From: Cupriavidus sp. MP-37
GTDB taxonomy: Bacteria; Pseudomonadota; Gammaproteobacteria; Burkholderiales; Burkholderiaceae
DNA length: 64,000 bases
Assembly (NCBI RefSeq): GCF_020618415.1
Contig: NZ_CP085345.1
Location: 2,108,001 to 2,172,000, forward strand
Direction of reading: 5' to 3'
Of the stretch, positions 25,115 to 33,801 are shown piece by piece. The notes below the pieces were generated by a model. That model was given only the letters and a program-made list of their open reading frames with translations. It was not told the origin of the DNA and made no database searches. Position numbers and translations under genes: made by a program. The stretch's first letter is position 1; each line of letters opens with the position of its first letter.

Positions 25115-28100
25115 ATGAAAAGGCTGATGCCGGCCGACCGCGGCGCCGCATTGCCGCTTAGCATTCGCCAGATCCGCTATCTGGTTTATCTGTTCTCGGC
25201 CTGCGTGGTGGGCCTGACGGTATTGTCGTGGGGCGTGCTGCTCCATTACCGCCTGCGCGAGGCGATCGACCGGCAGGGCATGGTGCTGCGCGCACAGTCC
25301 GAGCAGCTGCAGTCGACGCTGCACCGGGCCGAGGCGCTGACCGTGCGCGCGCAGGGATCGCTGGCACGGCTGTCCGATATTGGCGTGGCCGACGATGTCA
25401 CGGCGGTCCGCGACACGCAATGGACTGACCGCCTGAAGCGTCGCGGCGACCGCCAGTACATCGCCTTGCTGGTCGCGCCTGCGCACGCCGGCCAACCGGC
25501 CAAGCGGCTGAAGGACCTGGCTGACGTGATGACGTTCACCTTCCGCGTCAACAACCTGCAATACCGGGACGTGCAGAACGCTTACCTGATCGACCTGCAG
25601 GCCGACCAGCTGTATGTCGTCCCGCGCCGCCTGAATCCGGCGCGCACGCTGTTGCAGCGTGACGACGCGCGCCACAACTTCCTCCACGACACCCTGCAGC
25701 GGCTGCGCAACGATGCGCTGCTGGCGCGGCTGCGCGCACACCCGGGCCAGGCGGTGATGCTGGCGCCGGCACAGGACTGGGTCAGCGGCATCCGCACCGT
25801 CACCTTTGCCACCCTGGTGCAGGACGGCGGCGAGCCCGCCGCGGTGCTGGCGATGGAGTTTCCGCTGTCGCCGATGCTGCCCGACGGGCAGGCCGTGGAC
25901 AGCGATTTCATGCTGCTGACCGATGCCGGCATGGTGCTGACCGCCGACGGCATGCCCGGCGGGCCGCTCGAAGCGCCGGTTGCCGCGGCGCTCGCCGCCG
26001 AAGGCGCGCGGCCGGGCACGGTGCGGTCGGCGCTGGTGCGGCACGGGCTGCTGGAGCACGAGGTGGTGCTGGAGTACCCGCTCGACGCCTGGGGCTGGCG
26101 CACCGTGGCCGTGGTCGAGGTGGGCCGCGTGTGGCGGCAGTTCCGCGAGAATACCTTCTGGATGCTGGGCCTGACCGGTTCGCTGTCGCTGATGGTGTTT
26201 GCGTGGATCTGGCTGATCGACCGGCGCATCATGCGGCCGGCGCAGCGCCAGTCCCTGCGCCTGCAGGAAAGCGACGCGCTGGGGCGCTTCGTGATCGAGG
26301 TGGCGGGTGTGGGCCTGATGATCGTCGAGCGCAGCACGCGCCAGGTGCTGCTGGCCAATGCCGCGGCCCAGTCGCTTATCGGCCAGGCCACGCCTGCCGG
26401 GCTGGCGCAGTTGCAGGACGCATGCGAAGCCCGCCTGGCCAGCTGCGACGCCAGCGCGGAAGGCCCGCCGCAGGTGCTGCCTTGCTTCGATGTCGACATG
26501 GCCTGCAGCAACGGCGAGACACGCTACCTGGAAGTCCGCCTGGTGCAGATCACCTACGAGGTCCGCGCCGCGCTGCTGTGCGCCCTCAACGACGTCACCG
26601 AGGCGCGGCGCGGCGAGGCCCGCCTGCGCGAGGCCATCCGCGCCGCGGATGCCGCCAACCGGGCCAAGTCTTCGTTCCTGGCCACCATGAGCCATGAAAT
26701 CCGTACCCCGCTCAACGGCATGCTGGGCAGCATCGAACTGCTCAGCATGACGCGGCTGGACCCGCGCCAGCGCGACCAGCTGGCCGTGATGCAGCACGCC
26801 TCGCAATCGCTGATCGACATCATCAACGACGTGCTCGACTTCAGCAAGATCGAGGCTGGCCAGATGTCGCTGCAGCCGCGGCCGTGCCGCCTCGACGAGG
26901 TGGTCGAGGAAGTGACCCGGGGCTTTGCCGCCGAAGCCGCGCGCAAGCACTTGCGCCTGTTGTGCATCAACGATCCGTCGCTGTGCGAACCGGTGATGGC
27001 CGACGTGGTCAAGGTCGAGCAGATCCTGAACAACCTGGTCAGCAATGCGGTCAAGTTCACCGAGCAAGGCAAGGTCATCGTCACGGCCAGGCGCATGCGG
27101 GCGGGCCATGGCAGCGGCGCCGACGGTGTCGAGATCCGCGTCGTCGATACCGGCATCGGCATCGCTGCGCACGACCAGCGCCGCCTGTTCGAGCCGTTCG
27201 TGCAGGCCGAGCAGCCCGATACGCGCCACTACGGCGGCACGGGGCTGGGTTTGTCGATCTGCCGGCGGCTGGTCGAGCTGATGCGCGGCGAGATCCGCGT
27301 GGTCAGCGAGCCCGGCCTGGGCAGCTGCTTTATCGTCAGCCTGCCGCTGGCCAGCGCGGGCATCGCGGAGCCCGCGGAAGCATGGCCGCGGGCCGCCTTG
27401 CGCGGGCTGTCCGTGGGCCTGAACGTCACCTTGCAGGAACTCTATCTGGGCGTGGAACAGCTGCTGCGGTTCTACGGCGCCCGCGCGGTCCGGTACGACC
27501 CCGGCGCGCCGCCGGTGACGCCGGTCGACGTCCTGGTCTGCGACGAAGAGACCCTGTCGGCCTGCCCCGATGCCGATGTGGTGATTTCCGCGCTGGCGCC
27601 GGTCTCGCCGGACCTGACCCAGACCCCCGTGGTGGCCTCGCCTTATGCCTGGCGCGGCCTGGTCGCCGCGATCGCGGCCGCGGCGGGCGCGGAGGTGGCG
27701 GAAATGCCCGGCGCGGCGCCGGCTCACGCCGAAGTGCCCGCCGCGCAGCTGGCCTTGCTGCTGGTGGAAGACCACCCCATCAACCAGGTAGTCATGCGCG
27801 AGCAGCTGGAAAGCCTGGGGCAATCGGTCGACCTGGCCAGCGATGGCCCCGAGGCCCTGTCGCTGGCGTCGGGGCGTCACTATGACCTGATCCTCACCGA
27901 CCTGCAGATGCCGGGCATGGACGGCTTCACGCTGGCGCGGCGCATGCGCGAGGCAGGACATGCCATGCCCATCGTCGCCATTACCGCGAGCGTGGGGCCC
28001 GATGTGGCCGAGCGCTGCCGGCACGCCGGCATCGACCGCTGCCTGACCAAGCCGGTCGGCCTGGCCACGCTGCGCGAGCTGCTCGAGGACTACTCCGGCA

Positions 28101-28426
28101 CCCGCCTGGCCGCACGCAGGGTGCCCGACCGGCATGCCGTCGGCGGCGCCGTGCTGCATGCCGATGCACTGCGCAGCGACCAGCGCGCGCTGGCCGAGGC
28201 GCTGCTCGCCGGCGATGCCGACACCTTCGCCCAGCGCCTGCACGGGCTGGCCGGCGCGCTGGCGGTGATGGGCCATCCGGTGCAGAGCCAGGCCTGCCGC
28301 TGGCTCGAACAGACCGTGCGGCGCGCCGGGCTGGGCGCCATCGGTGCCGACTGGCAAGCGATCCACGCCGAACTGGAGCAACTGGCGGAGCGGCTGGAAG
28401 CGCAGTGCGGCAGCCACGCCGCCTGA
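25115..28426 (+). CDS. Hybrid sensor histidine kinase HK-REC-HPt, second copy
   Basis: 1103 residues from ATG 25115 (GAGGT upstream; a GTG one codon earlier is also open). Membrane helix near 24-45, a roughly 300-residue periplasmic sensor, second helix near 345-368, a PAS-like segment (about 385-490), HisKA with His527 in [14 protein letters not shown], HATPase ([26 protein letters not shown]), a degenerate receiver-like part (about 760-850), a receiver with Asp929 in LTDLQMPGMDG, and an HPt domain with His1043 in RLHGLAGALA. The catalytic core is closely similar to the kinase at 19950, but the sensor region is different, so the two may feed separate signals into the same RcsB-like regulators. 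It lies directly after the pseudo-receiver gene. Confidence 0.95.
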   Translation: MKRLMPADRGAALPLSIRQIRYLVYLFSACVVGLTVLSWGVLLHYRLREAIDRQGMVLRAQSEQLQSTLHRAEALTVRAQGSLARLSDIGVADDVTAVRDTQWTDRLKRRGDRQYIALLVAPAHAGQPAKRLKDLADVMTFTFRVNNLQYRDVQNAYLIDLQADQLYVVPRRLNPARTLLQRDDARHNFLHDTLQRLRNDALLARLRAHPGQAVMLAPAQDWVSGIRTVTFATLVQDGGEPAAVLAMEFPLSPMLPDGQAVDSDFMLLTDAGMVLTADGMPGGPLEAPVAAALAAEGARPGTVRSALVRHGLLEHEVVLEYPLDAWGWRTVAVVEVGRVWRQFRENTFWMLGLTGSLSLMVFAWIWLIDRRIMRPAQRQSLRLQESDALGRFVIEVAGVGLMIVERSTRQVLLANAAAQSLIGQATPAGLAQLQDACEARLASCDASAEGPPQVLPCFDVDMACSNGETRYLEVRLVQITYEVRAALLCALNDVTEARRGEARLREAIRAADAANRAKSSFLATMSHEIRTPLNGMLGSIELLSMTRLDPRQRDQLAVMQHASQSLIDIINDVLDFSKIEAGQMSLQPRPCRLDEVVEEVTRGFAAEAARKHLRLLCINDPSLCEPVMADVVKVEQILNNLVSNAVKFTEQGKVIVTARRMRAGHGSGADGVEIRVVDTGIGIAAHDQRRLFEPFVQAEQPDTRHYGGTGLGLSICRRLVELMRGEIRVVSEPGLGSCFIVSLPLASAGIAEPAEAWPRAALRGLSVGLNVTLQELYLGVEQLLRFYGARAVRYDPGAPPVTPVDVLVCDEETLSACPDADVVISALAPVSPDLTQTPVVASPYAWRGLVAAIAAAAGAEVAEMPGAAPAHAEVPAAQLALLLVEDHPINQVVMREQLESLGQSVDLASDGPEALSLASGRHYDLILTDLQMPGMDGFTLARRMREAGHAMPIVAITASVGPDVAERCRHAGIDRCLTKPVGLATLRELLEDYSGTRLAARRVPDRHAVGGAVLHADALRSDQRALAEALLAGDADTFAQRLHGLAGALAVMGHPVQSQACRWLEQTVRRAGLGAIGADWQAIHAELEQLAERLEAQCGSHAA

Positions 28427-28585
28427 CGCCGGCGCCGCAGCCGCGCGGGCATCACTGCAGATCGGCCAGGCGCTGACGGAACTGTGCGCCGGAGCGGGCT
28501 TTGCCGCGGCGCAGGCCCTGCGCGCCGAAGGCCGCATCGACCGGACGGTAGCCGCATGCGGCAGACAAGGCGGTCGAGACGGGAT

Positions 28586-28876
28586 TTACGCCCAGTCGGT
28601 CCGGCTCAGGCGATAGACGCGCACGCTGTGGATCGCCAGCGCAAGCGGGAACAGAAACAGCGCCCCGGGGGCAACGAACCAGACGAAATCGGCGACGATG
28701 GTTGGCCGGATCTGTTCCAGGTACGCCGCCGAAGCGCCGCCCGCCAACGCGGCGGCTATAAAGAGTCCGGCCACCAGCAGCCACGGCGCACCGGCCAGCA
28801 AGGCGCAGGCGCACAGCAAAACCAGGATCCAGCACAACTTGTACCACCACAGGCTCTTGCGCATCGGTGCAGGCAT
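28586..28876 (-). CDS. Small inner-membrane protein of unknown function
   Basis: 96 residues from ATG 28876-28874 with GGAGGT upstream. Two to three hydrophobic helices are visible: residues about 10-30 (YKLCWILVLLCACALLAG), 33-50 (WLLVAGLFIAAALAGGAS) and 65-85 (FVWFVAPGALFLFPLALAI), with a basic N-terminus (MPAPMRKSLWW) and basic tail (RVYRLSRTDW). Not recognised. It stands alone between the convergent hybrid kinase and the divergent DUF1326 gene. The 159 bp between it and the kinase holds nothing clear. Confidence 0.7.
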   Translation of the reverse strand: MPAPMRKSLWWYKLCWILVLLCACALLAGAPWLLVAGLFIAAALAGGASAAYLEQIRPTIVADFVWFVAPGALFLFPLALAIHSVRVYRLSRTDWA

Positions 28877-29049
28877 GGCGACCTCCGTTTCCCGCGATGG
28901 TACCTCACAAGACTTGGGTCGCCGAACGCACATGCTGGCGCAGATCCCGTCTTGACTTCCCCTTGCAGCGCACTAGATTCAAGCCAGACTGCCCATCGTG
29001 CGGGGACGATAAGCAGGCGCTTCAGACGTCAAGCGCAAGGAGAACTGCC

Positions 29050-29694
29050 ATGACCCCCTGGGAAATCCAAGGCACCGAGCTGATCAACTGCAATTGCTCG
29101 TACGGTTGCCCATGCCAATTCAACGCGCTGCCAACCAAGGGCTTCTGCGAAGCCATGGGCGCGATCTCGATCAACGACGGCTACTACGGCAATGTGCGAC
29201 TCGACGGCCTCAACATCGCCGTGGTGTTCCAGTGGCCCGGGCCCATCCACGAAGGCAAAGGCAAGTGTCAGCCGATCGTCGACGAACGGGCCACGCCGGC
29301 GCAGCGCGAAGCCGTCCTGAAGATCATGACAGGGCAGGACACCGAGCCGTTCGCGACCATGTTCGCGGTGTTCGCGTCGACACTCGAGCAAGCCTTCGAG
29401 CCGATTTTCACGAAGATCGACTTTGACGTCGACGTCGATGCCCGCCGCGGCCGCATCCATGTCGAAGGTGTGTTCGACACGGTCGGCGAACCGATCCGCA
29501 ACCCGGTCACCGGCGCCGAACATCGCGCCCGCATCGATCTGCCGCACGGCTTCGAGTACGAGCTGGCCGAGATCGGCTCCGGCACCAGCCGCTCGCAAGG
29601 CAATATCGCACTGGAACTCAACGGCACCTACGCGCAATTCGCACGATTGCACATGAACAACCAGGGACTGATCCGGCATCGCACCGCCGCATGA
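29050..29694 (+). CDS. DUF1326 domain protein
   Basis: 214 residues from ATG 29050 (AAGGAG upstream). The N-terminus carries the family's Cys-rich motif INCNCSYGCPCQFN (residues about 11-24), followed by KGFCEAMGAISINDGYYGNV and a beta-rich body ending EIGSGTSRSQGNIALEL. The CxCxxxCxC pattern suggests a metal or redox site, but the function is not established. Its stop overlaps the ATG of the DUF2182 membrane protein (ATGA), so the two are translationally coupled and likely work together. Confidence 0.88.
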   Translation: MTPWEIQGTELINCNCSYGCPCQFNALPTKGFCEAMGAISINDGYYGNVRLDGLNIAVVFQWPGPIHEGKGKCQPIVDERATPAQREAVLKIMTGQDTEPFATMFAVFASTLEQAFEPIFTKIDFDVDVDARRGRIHVEGVFDTVGEPIRNPVTGAEHRARIDLPHGFEYELAEIGSGTSRSQGNIALELNGTYAQFARLHMNNQGLIRHRTAA

Positions 29695-30485
29695 GCAGTC
29701 TCGACAGCGTCCTCGGACGCGAGCGCGCCATCACGTTACTCGGCATCGTCGCCATTGTCGGGTTGTCGTGGGGCTATCTGTGGACGGGGGCGGGTACCGG
29801 CATGTCTGCGCTCGACATGACGGCAGTCACGCTTTTTCCGCATCGGCTGCCCGGTGGTATCGGGGGCATGGACACGCCGTTGTTCACCGTCATCCTCATG
29901 TGGTGGGTGATGATGATTGCGATGATGACGCCCAGCGCGGCGCCGGTCATCTTGCTGCATCGGCGCGTATTGCGGTATCACGGCACGTCCGAGGGCAGGC
30001 CTGCTGCCACGTCGATGTTCCTGCTGGCCGGCTACCTCACTGCATGGCTGGGGTTCTCGATTGGCGCGGCATTGCTGCAGTTGGCGCTGCAACCCGCCGG
30101 CCTCATCTCGGCAATGATGCTGTGGTCCAAGAGCGCGCTCCTTTCCGCGGTCGTGCTGCTCGTGGCGGGCGTCTATCAGTTTTTGCCGCTCAAGCGCGCG
30201 TGCCTGGCGCAGTGCCGCTCGCCCGCGGCTCTCCTGGTCACGCACTGGCGTCCCGGCGTCGCCGGCAGTTTCCTGCTCGGCCTGCGCCACGGCGCCTACT
30301 GCGTGGGCTGCTGCTGGATGCTGATGGCCTTACTGTTTGTCGGCGGCATCATGAACATCGTTTGGATCGCCGCGCTGTCCCTGGTGGTGTTCGTCGAAAA
30401 AATCCTGCCCGGCGGCGAGCGTGCCGGCCGCGTGCTGGGTGTCCTGCTGATCGTCTGGGCCGGCGCAACCTTGCTGGTCGAGTGA
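29691..30485 (+). CDS. DUF2182 integral membrane protein
   Basis: 264 residues with about six or seven membrane helices. Family motifs: MWWVMMIAMMTPSAAPVILL near residue 65, a middle region with ALKRAC-type Cys (LKRACLAQCRSP near 165), and the late motif LRHGAYCVGCCWMLMALLF near 195, which holds CxxCC and His, probable metal ligands. A coupled partner of the DUF1326 protein encoded immediately upstream (4-bp overlap). The two families have been seen side by side, and a metal-handling membrane/soluble pair is a reasonable inference. Confidence 0.87.
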   Translation: MSSLDSVLGRERAITLLGIVAIVGLSWGYLWTGAGTGMSALDMTAVTLFPHRLPGGIGGMDTPLFTVILMWWVMMIAMMTPSAAPVILLHRRVLRYHGTSEGRPAATSMFLLAGYLTAWLGFSIGAALLQLALQPAGLISAMMLWSKSALLSAVVLLVAGVYQFLPLKRACLAQCRSPAALLVTHWRPGVAGSFLLGLRHGAYCVGCCWMLMALLFVGGIMNIVWIAALSLVVFVEKILPGGERAGRVLGVLLIVWAGATLLVE

Positions 30486-30564
30486 GGCTTCCGCGCGCTC
30501 ATGTCGCGGGCGCCGGCATGGCAACCGTGCCTGAGACGGCCAGGCAAGGCCGCGGAAGTTGCCC

Positions 30565-30600
30565 TATAATTCTTGATAATGCAACGATTGATCGAGCAAT
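30565..30600 (+). promoter_or_regulatory. -10 element and imperfect dyad before the EmrB-like exporter
   Basis: A perfect -10 TATAAT at 30565-30570 lies in an AT-rich gap; no good -35 is seen. ATTGATCGAGCAAT (30587-30600) is a dyad with 6 of 7 pairs, ending 3 bp before the exporter start. It is a plausible operator for the MarR protein encoded in the same operon. Confidence 0.4.
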
Positions 30601-30603
30601 AAA

Positions 30604-32199
30604 ATGACCCCGGAACCACATAGTCCCCAGCCGGCCGGCCAGGTCCTGCCCTTTCGCGAGTCGCTGCTGGCCATGCTGGGCGTGGCCTTCGTGGTGATGC
30701 TGGTGGCGCTGGACCAGACCGTGGTCGGTACGGCGCTGCCCACGGTGGTGGCGGAGCTGCAGGGGTTCGAGTACTACGCATGGGTGGCCACGGCCTACCT
30801 GCTGACCTCGGTCATCACGGTGCCGGTGTTCGGCCGCCTGGGGGATTACTACGGACGCAAGCCGTTCGTGCTGGCTTCGATCGTCGTGTTCTCGGTCGCC
30901 TCCGCGCTGTGCGGCATGGCGCCAAGCATGCCGTTCCTGGTGCTGGCGCGTGCGCTGCAGGGCATCGGCGGCGGCATGCTGGTCGGTACGGCCTTTGCCT
31001 GCATCGCCGACCTGTTTCCGGACTCGCATGTGCGGCTGCGCTGGCAGGTGATGCTGAGCGCGGCGTTTGGCGTTGCCAATGCGGTAGGGCCGTCGCTGGG
31101 CGGCCTGCTGACGGAGTGGTACGGCTGGCGCGCCGTGTTCTATGTCAACCTGCCGGTCGGCGTGCTGGGCCTGTGGTTTGCGTGGCGTTACCTGCCGCAT
31201 CTGCGCCAGCAGGCGCATCGCGGACAGATCCGCGTCGACTGGCTGGGGGCGCTGCTGATCGCGGCCGGGCTCGGCAGCTTGCAGATGAGCGTGGAATTGT
31301 TGCCGGCGCGCGGCCTCGACGCCTATACCGCGGGGCTGCTCGTGCTGGCGGCGGTGGCGCTGGTGGCGCTGTGGCAGTGGGAGCGGCGCTGCGCCAATCC
31401 GATCCTGCCGGTCGAGATGTTCCGCGATCCGGGGCTGGCACCGCTGTTCAAGCTCTCGGTGTTCGCCGGTTTCACCATGTTTGCGCTACTGCTGTATGCG
31501 CCGCTGCTGTTCCAGGGCGGCTTCGGCTACTCGCCAAAGGAGGCGGGGGTATTGATCACGCCGCTGGTGGTCTGCATCACCGTCGGCAGCATCCTGAACG
31601 GCCGCATCGTGACGCGCATCCGCCGGCCCAACACCATGCTTTACGCCGGCTTCGGCATGCTGGCGCTGTCGTGCCTGGGGCTGTCGCAGGCCACGCGCGG
31701 CATGCCGCATGGCGTGCTGATGGCCATCATGCTGGTCGGCGGCCTGGGCCTTGGCTTTATCATGCCGAACCTGACAGTGTTCGCGCAGCAGACCGCGGGG
31801 CGCGAGCACCTCGGCATCGCCACGGCCATGCTGCAGTCGCTGCGCATGGTCGGCGGCATGGTTGGCACGGCGATCGTGGGCACGCTGGTGACGCGCAGCT
31901 ACACCGGCGGCGTCGAACAGGCGTTGTCCGGCGCCAATGCGGCCCAGTGGGTGTCGCGCATGGCGGACCCGCAGGTGCTGATCGACAAGGCGTCGCAACT
32001 GGCGCTGCTCGGCCAGCTGGAACAGGCCGGGCACAATGGCGCATTGCTGCTGGAGCAGGCGCGGGTGTCGCTGGTGGGATCCATCCACCTTGGCCTGGTG
32101 GTGGCAGGGGCGGCGGCCGCGCTGGGCGTGTGGTGCGCGCGGCAGGTGCCATCGATCAAGCTCACCCGGGCCCCCGCACCGGCGATGGCGGCGGACTGA
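30604..32199 (+). CDS. MFS multidrug exporter, DHA2 family (EmrB/QacA-like, 14 helices)
   Basis: 531 residues. Hallmarks: VALDQTVVGTALPTVVAELQ in helix 1, TAYLLTSVITVPVFGRLGDY, the loop motif GRLGDYYGRKPFV, ARALQGIGGGMLVGTAFACI, the antiporter motif AVGPSLGGLLTEWYGWRAVF, and NLPVGVLGLWFAWRYLP. An inner-membrane proton-driven exporter of toxic compounds. A MarR gene begins 32 bp after it, and the pair is probably one operon controlled by its own repressor at the dyad upstream. Confidence 0.94.
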   Translation: MTPEPHSPQPAGQVLPFRESLLAMLGVAFVVMLVALDQTVVGTALPTVVAELQGFEYYAWVATAYLLTSVITVPVFGRLGDYYGRKPFVLASIVVFSVASALCGMAPSMPFLVLARALQGIGGGMLVGTAFACIADLFPDSHVRLRWQVMLSAAFGVANAVGPSLGGLLTEWYGWRAVFYVNLPVGVLGLWFAWRYLPHLRQQAHRGQIRVDWLGALLIAAGLGSLQMSVELLPARGLDAYTAGLLVLAAVALVALWQWERRCANPILPVEMFRDPGLAPLFKLSVFAGFTMFALLLYAPLLFQGGFGYSPKEAGVLITPLVVCITVGSILNGRIVTRIRRPNTMLYAGFGMLALSCLGLSQATRGMPHGVLMAIMLVGGLGLGFIMPNLTVFAQQTAGREHLGIATAMLQSLRMVGGMVGTAIVGTLVTRSYTGGVEQALSGANAAQWVSRMADPQVLIDKASQLALLGQLEQAGHNGALLLEQARVSLVGSIHLGLVVAGAAAALGVWCARQVPSIKLTRAPAPAMAAD

Positions 32200-32231
32200 A
32201 GCGCGGCGGCAACTTACCCGGAGGAGAATGG

Positions 32232-32693
32232 ATGGAACTGGAGCGACAGAGCGTGGCCGTATTGCAGCAGTTCGGCCGAACCTACCGCGCCTATGCGGGG
32301 GCGTTCGAGCAGCGCATGGGACTGCCCTTGCCGCGCTGGCGCATCCTGCATGCGTTGTATCACCAGCAGGGCGCGATCGGCCAGAAGGCGCTGGCCGACC
32401 TCGTCGTGATGGACCCCGGCGCGCTGACGCGCCAGCTCAAGGCCATGCAGGAACTGGGCTGGGTCGAGCGCACCACGTCCGAACGGGACAACCGCGTGAC
32501 CCATGTCACGCTGTCGCCGGCCGGCCGCGAGGTGGTGGCCCGCGCCATGCCGCTGCGTTCTGCCTTTCTTGAGGACGTGCTGTCCGAGGTGTCGCCTACG
32601 ACCATGCGCGAACTGTCGCGCGGGCTGGCTCGCCTCGAGGCGGGCATTGCCCACGCGCAGGCCCGCGCGGCGGAGCAGGCCGACGCGGCCTGA
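32232..32693 (+). CDS. MarR family transcriptional regulator
   Basis: 153 residues from ATG 32232, with GGAGGAG a few bases upstream. Winged helix-turn-helix of the MarR type: LPRWRILHALYHQQGAIGQK, ALADLVVMDPGALTRQLKAM, then the wing ERTTSERDNRVTHVTLSPAG with the conserved D-R pair. MarR repressors release DNA when they bind phenolic or other small ligands. Co-transcribed with the exporter, so it is the expected local repressor. A far longer open frame upstream runs antiphase through the exporter gene and is not coding. Confidence 0.92.
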   Translation: MELERQSVAVLQQFGRTYRAYAGAFEQRMGLPLPRWRILHALYHQQGAIGQKALADLVVMDPGALTRQLKAMQELGWVERTTSERDNRVTHVTLSPAGREVVARAMPLRSAFLEDVLSEVSPTTMRELSRGLARLEAGIAHAQARAAEQADAA

Positions 32694-32700
32694 CGCCGAG

Positions 32701-32730
32701 AGCGCCAACAGCGCCGCGCGGCGTTGCGCT
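32701..32730. terminator. Hairpin between convergent MarR and response-regulator genes
   Basis: Outer arms AGCGCCAAC and GTTGCGCT (one bulge) enclose the palindrome GCCGCGCGGC, filling the 36-bp gap between two convergent genes. No T tract; a possible bidirectional terminator. Confidence 0.4.
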
Positions 32731-33395
32731 CAGCCGCTGAGCAGCAGGCCGTTGAGCGCGGCAAACTCGAACAGCTCGCGGTCGTTGGTCACGCCGAGCT
32801 TCTGCATGGCGCAGTTCTTCTGCCGGCTGATGGTCTTGACGCTGCGGCACAGCTGGATGGCGATTTCGCTGACCGAGCGCCCGGTCAGGTATAGCCGCAA
32901 GACTTCCATTTCGCGCCGCGACAGGCGTTCCGCGCCGGGCCGGCCCACGCCCAACGGGCTGCCCGGGTCGGCCTGCGACAGGACTTCCATGGCCGACTTG
33001 CCGATGTAGTGAAAGCCGCGCTGGATGCGGTATACCACCGTGACCAGTTCGGTCAGCGGTGCGTCCTTCAGCACCAGTCCATGCACCTGTGTGTCGAGAA
33101 TGGAGCGCAGCACCAGCGGGTTGGTGATCATGGTCAGCACGATCACGGCCATCGACGGGTGCCGCCGCCGCAGGCTTGCCAGCAGCCGCAGTCCGTCGCT
33201 GTTGCGCTCGCCCTGCGTGGGCATGTGGTAGTCCGTGATGACGACATCGGGGCGCAGGCTGTCGATGCTGTTGAGCAGCGCGGTCGCGGTGGTGACGCTG
33301 CCGCAGACTTCCCAGCCGGTCTGCGTGTGCAAGCGGTCTGCGACGGCCGCCGAGACCAGCGGGTGGTCGTCGGCAAGCAGGATCCTCAATGCCAT
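32730..33395 (-). CDS. LuxR/NarL-family response regulator, RcsB-like (third)
   Basis: 221 residues. Intact receiver: acidic pair in LLADDHPLV, phosphoacceptor Asp in VVITDYHMP near residue 56, switch Thr in IVLTMI and Lys in LVLKDA. The DNA-binding domain LSRREMEVLRLYLTG and SVKTISRQKNCAMQKLGV is very similar to the two regulators at 23474 and 24370, including the K-T-I-S-x-Q-K recognition helix. No kinase is adjacent, so it may be served by one of the hybrid kinases about 5-10 kb away. A minus-strand terminator hairpin stands about 50 bp upstream, separating it from the LysR gene. Confidence 0.93.
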   Translation of the reverse strand: MALRILLADDHPLVSAAVADRLHTQTGWEVCGSVTTATALLNSIDSLRPDVVITDYHMPTQGERNSDGLRLLASLRRRHPSMAVIVLTMITNPLVLRSILDTQVHGLVLKDAPLTELVTVVYRIQRGFHYIGKSAMEVLSQADPGSPLGVGRPGAERLSRREMEVLRLYLTGRSVSEIAIQLCRSVKTISRQKNCAMQKLGVTNDRELFEFAALNGLLLSG

Positions 33396-33801
33396 CGGGT
33401 TGCTCCTCGATTCTTGTTCAGGCGGCGCAGCCCTCGGCGAACGTCAAGAAAACGCCGCACGCCAAGGGGGCGTGCGGCGCAAAAATGACGCCAGAGATGG
33501 AGGCGCCGGACAACTGCTCGCATTGCCGCCGGCCCGGGCCAAACGGGAGACGGCCGGACTGCGGCAATGCCATGGCAGCATAGCGGCGAGCCGGTCCGGC
33601 GGAACTAGGAGGATTCGTAAATCGGGCCCGAGACGATGCCTGCGCCAGCATGCGCGCGCGGGGTGGCGCGGGCGGGCGAATCGAAAATCGGTCTCAGGAA
33701 ACTGATCGGCGGCGCGGGCGTTGCCGATGCGTGACAAGAGGGGACGCTGGCGCCTTTTGTCGGGCAGCGCCGATGCGCACGTTGGTATCCCGCGCCCGGG
33801 C
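33396..33801. other. Gene-free region between response regulator and LysR genes
   Basis: 406 bp. It holds the strong hairpin at 33453-33479 (listed separately) and a second stem-loop at 33733-33761 (arms GACAAGAGG and CCTTTTGTC, one G-T pair), 41 bp downstream of the LysR stop. A 32-codon Cys-containing frame at 33485-33583 is not supported. Nothing else was recognised. Confidence 0.5.
33446..33479 (-). terminator. Rho-independent terminator on the minus strand
   Basis: On the minus strand the arms CGCCGCACGCC and GGCGTGCGGCG (11 bp, perfect, 5-base loop CCCTT) are followed at once by TTTTCTT. This is the best-formed terminator of the window. It lies upstream of the response-regulator gene at 33395, so it blocks read-through from LysR or attenuates a leader. 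Confidence 0.75.

Noticed and set aside
24956-28537. Very long minus-strand reading frame opposite the second hybrid kinase
   Set aside because: High-GC codon bias keeps the antisense frame open. The product is low-complexity, His/Arg/Gln-rich and has no motif, while the plus strand encodes a full set of kinase domains.
30780-32231. Large upstream extension of the MarR frame
   Set aside because: Runs in another frame through the exporter gene; the ATG at 32232 has a strong ribosome site.
33485-33583. Small Cys-containing frame (CSHCRRPG...) between the regulator and LysR genes
   Set aside because: Only 32 codons, no ribosome site, overlaps the edge of a terminator hairpin region; two Cys pairs could be chance.
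33694-33705. TCAGGAAACTGA as an RcsB-like box near the third regulator
   Set aside because: Arms are spaced 4 bases apart instead of 6, so it is not the same site type.
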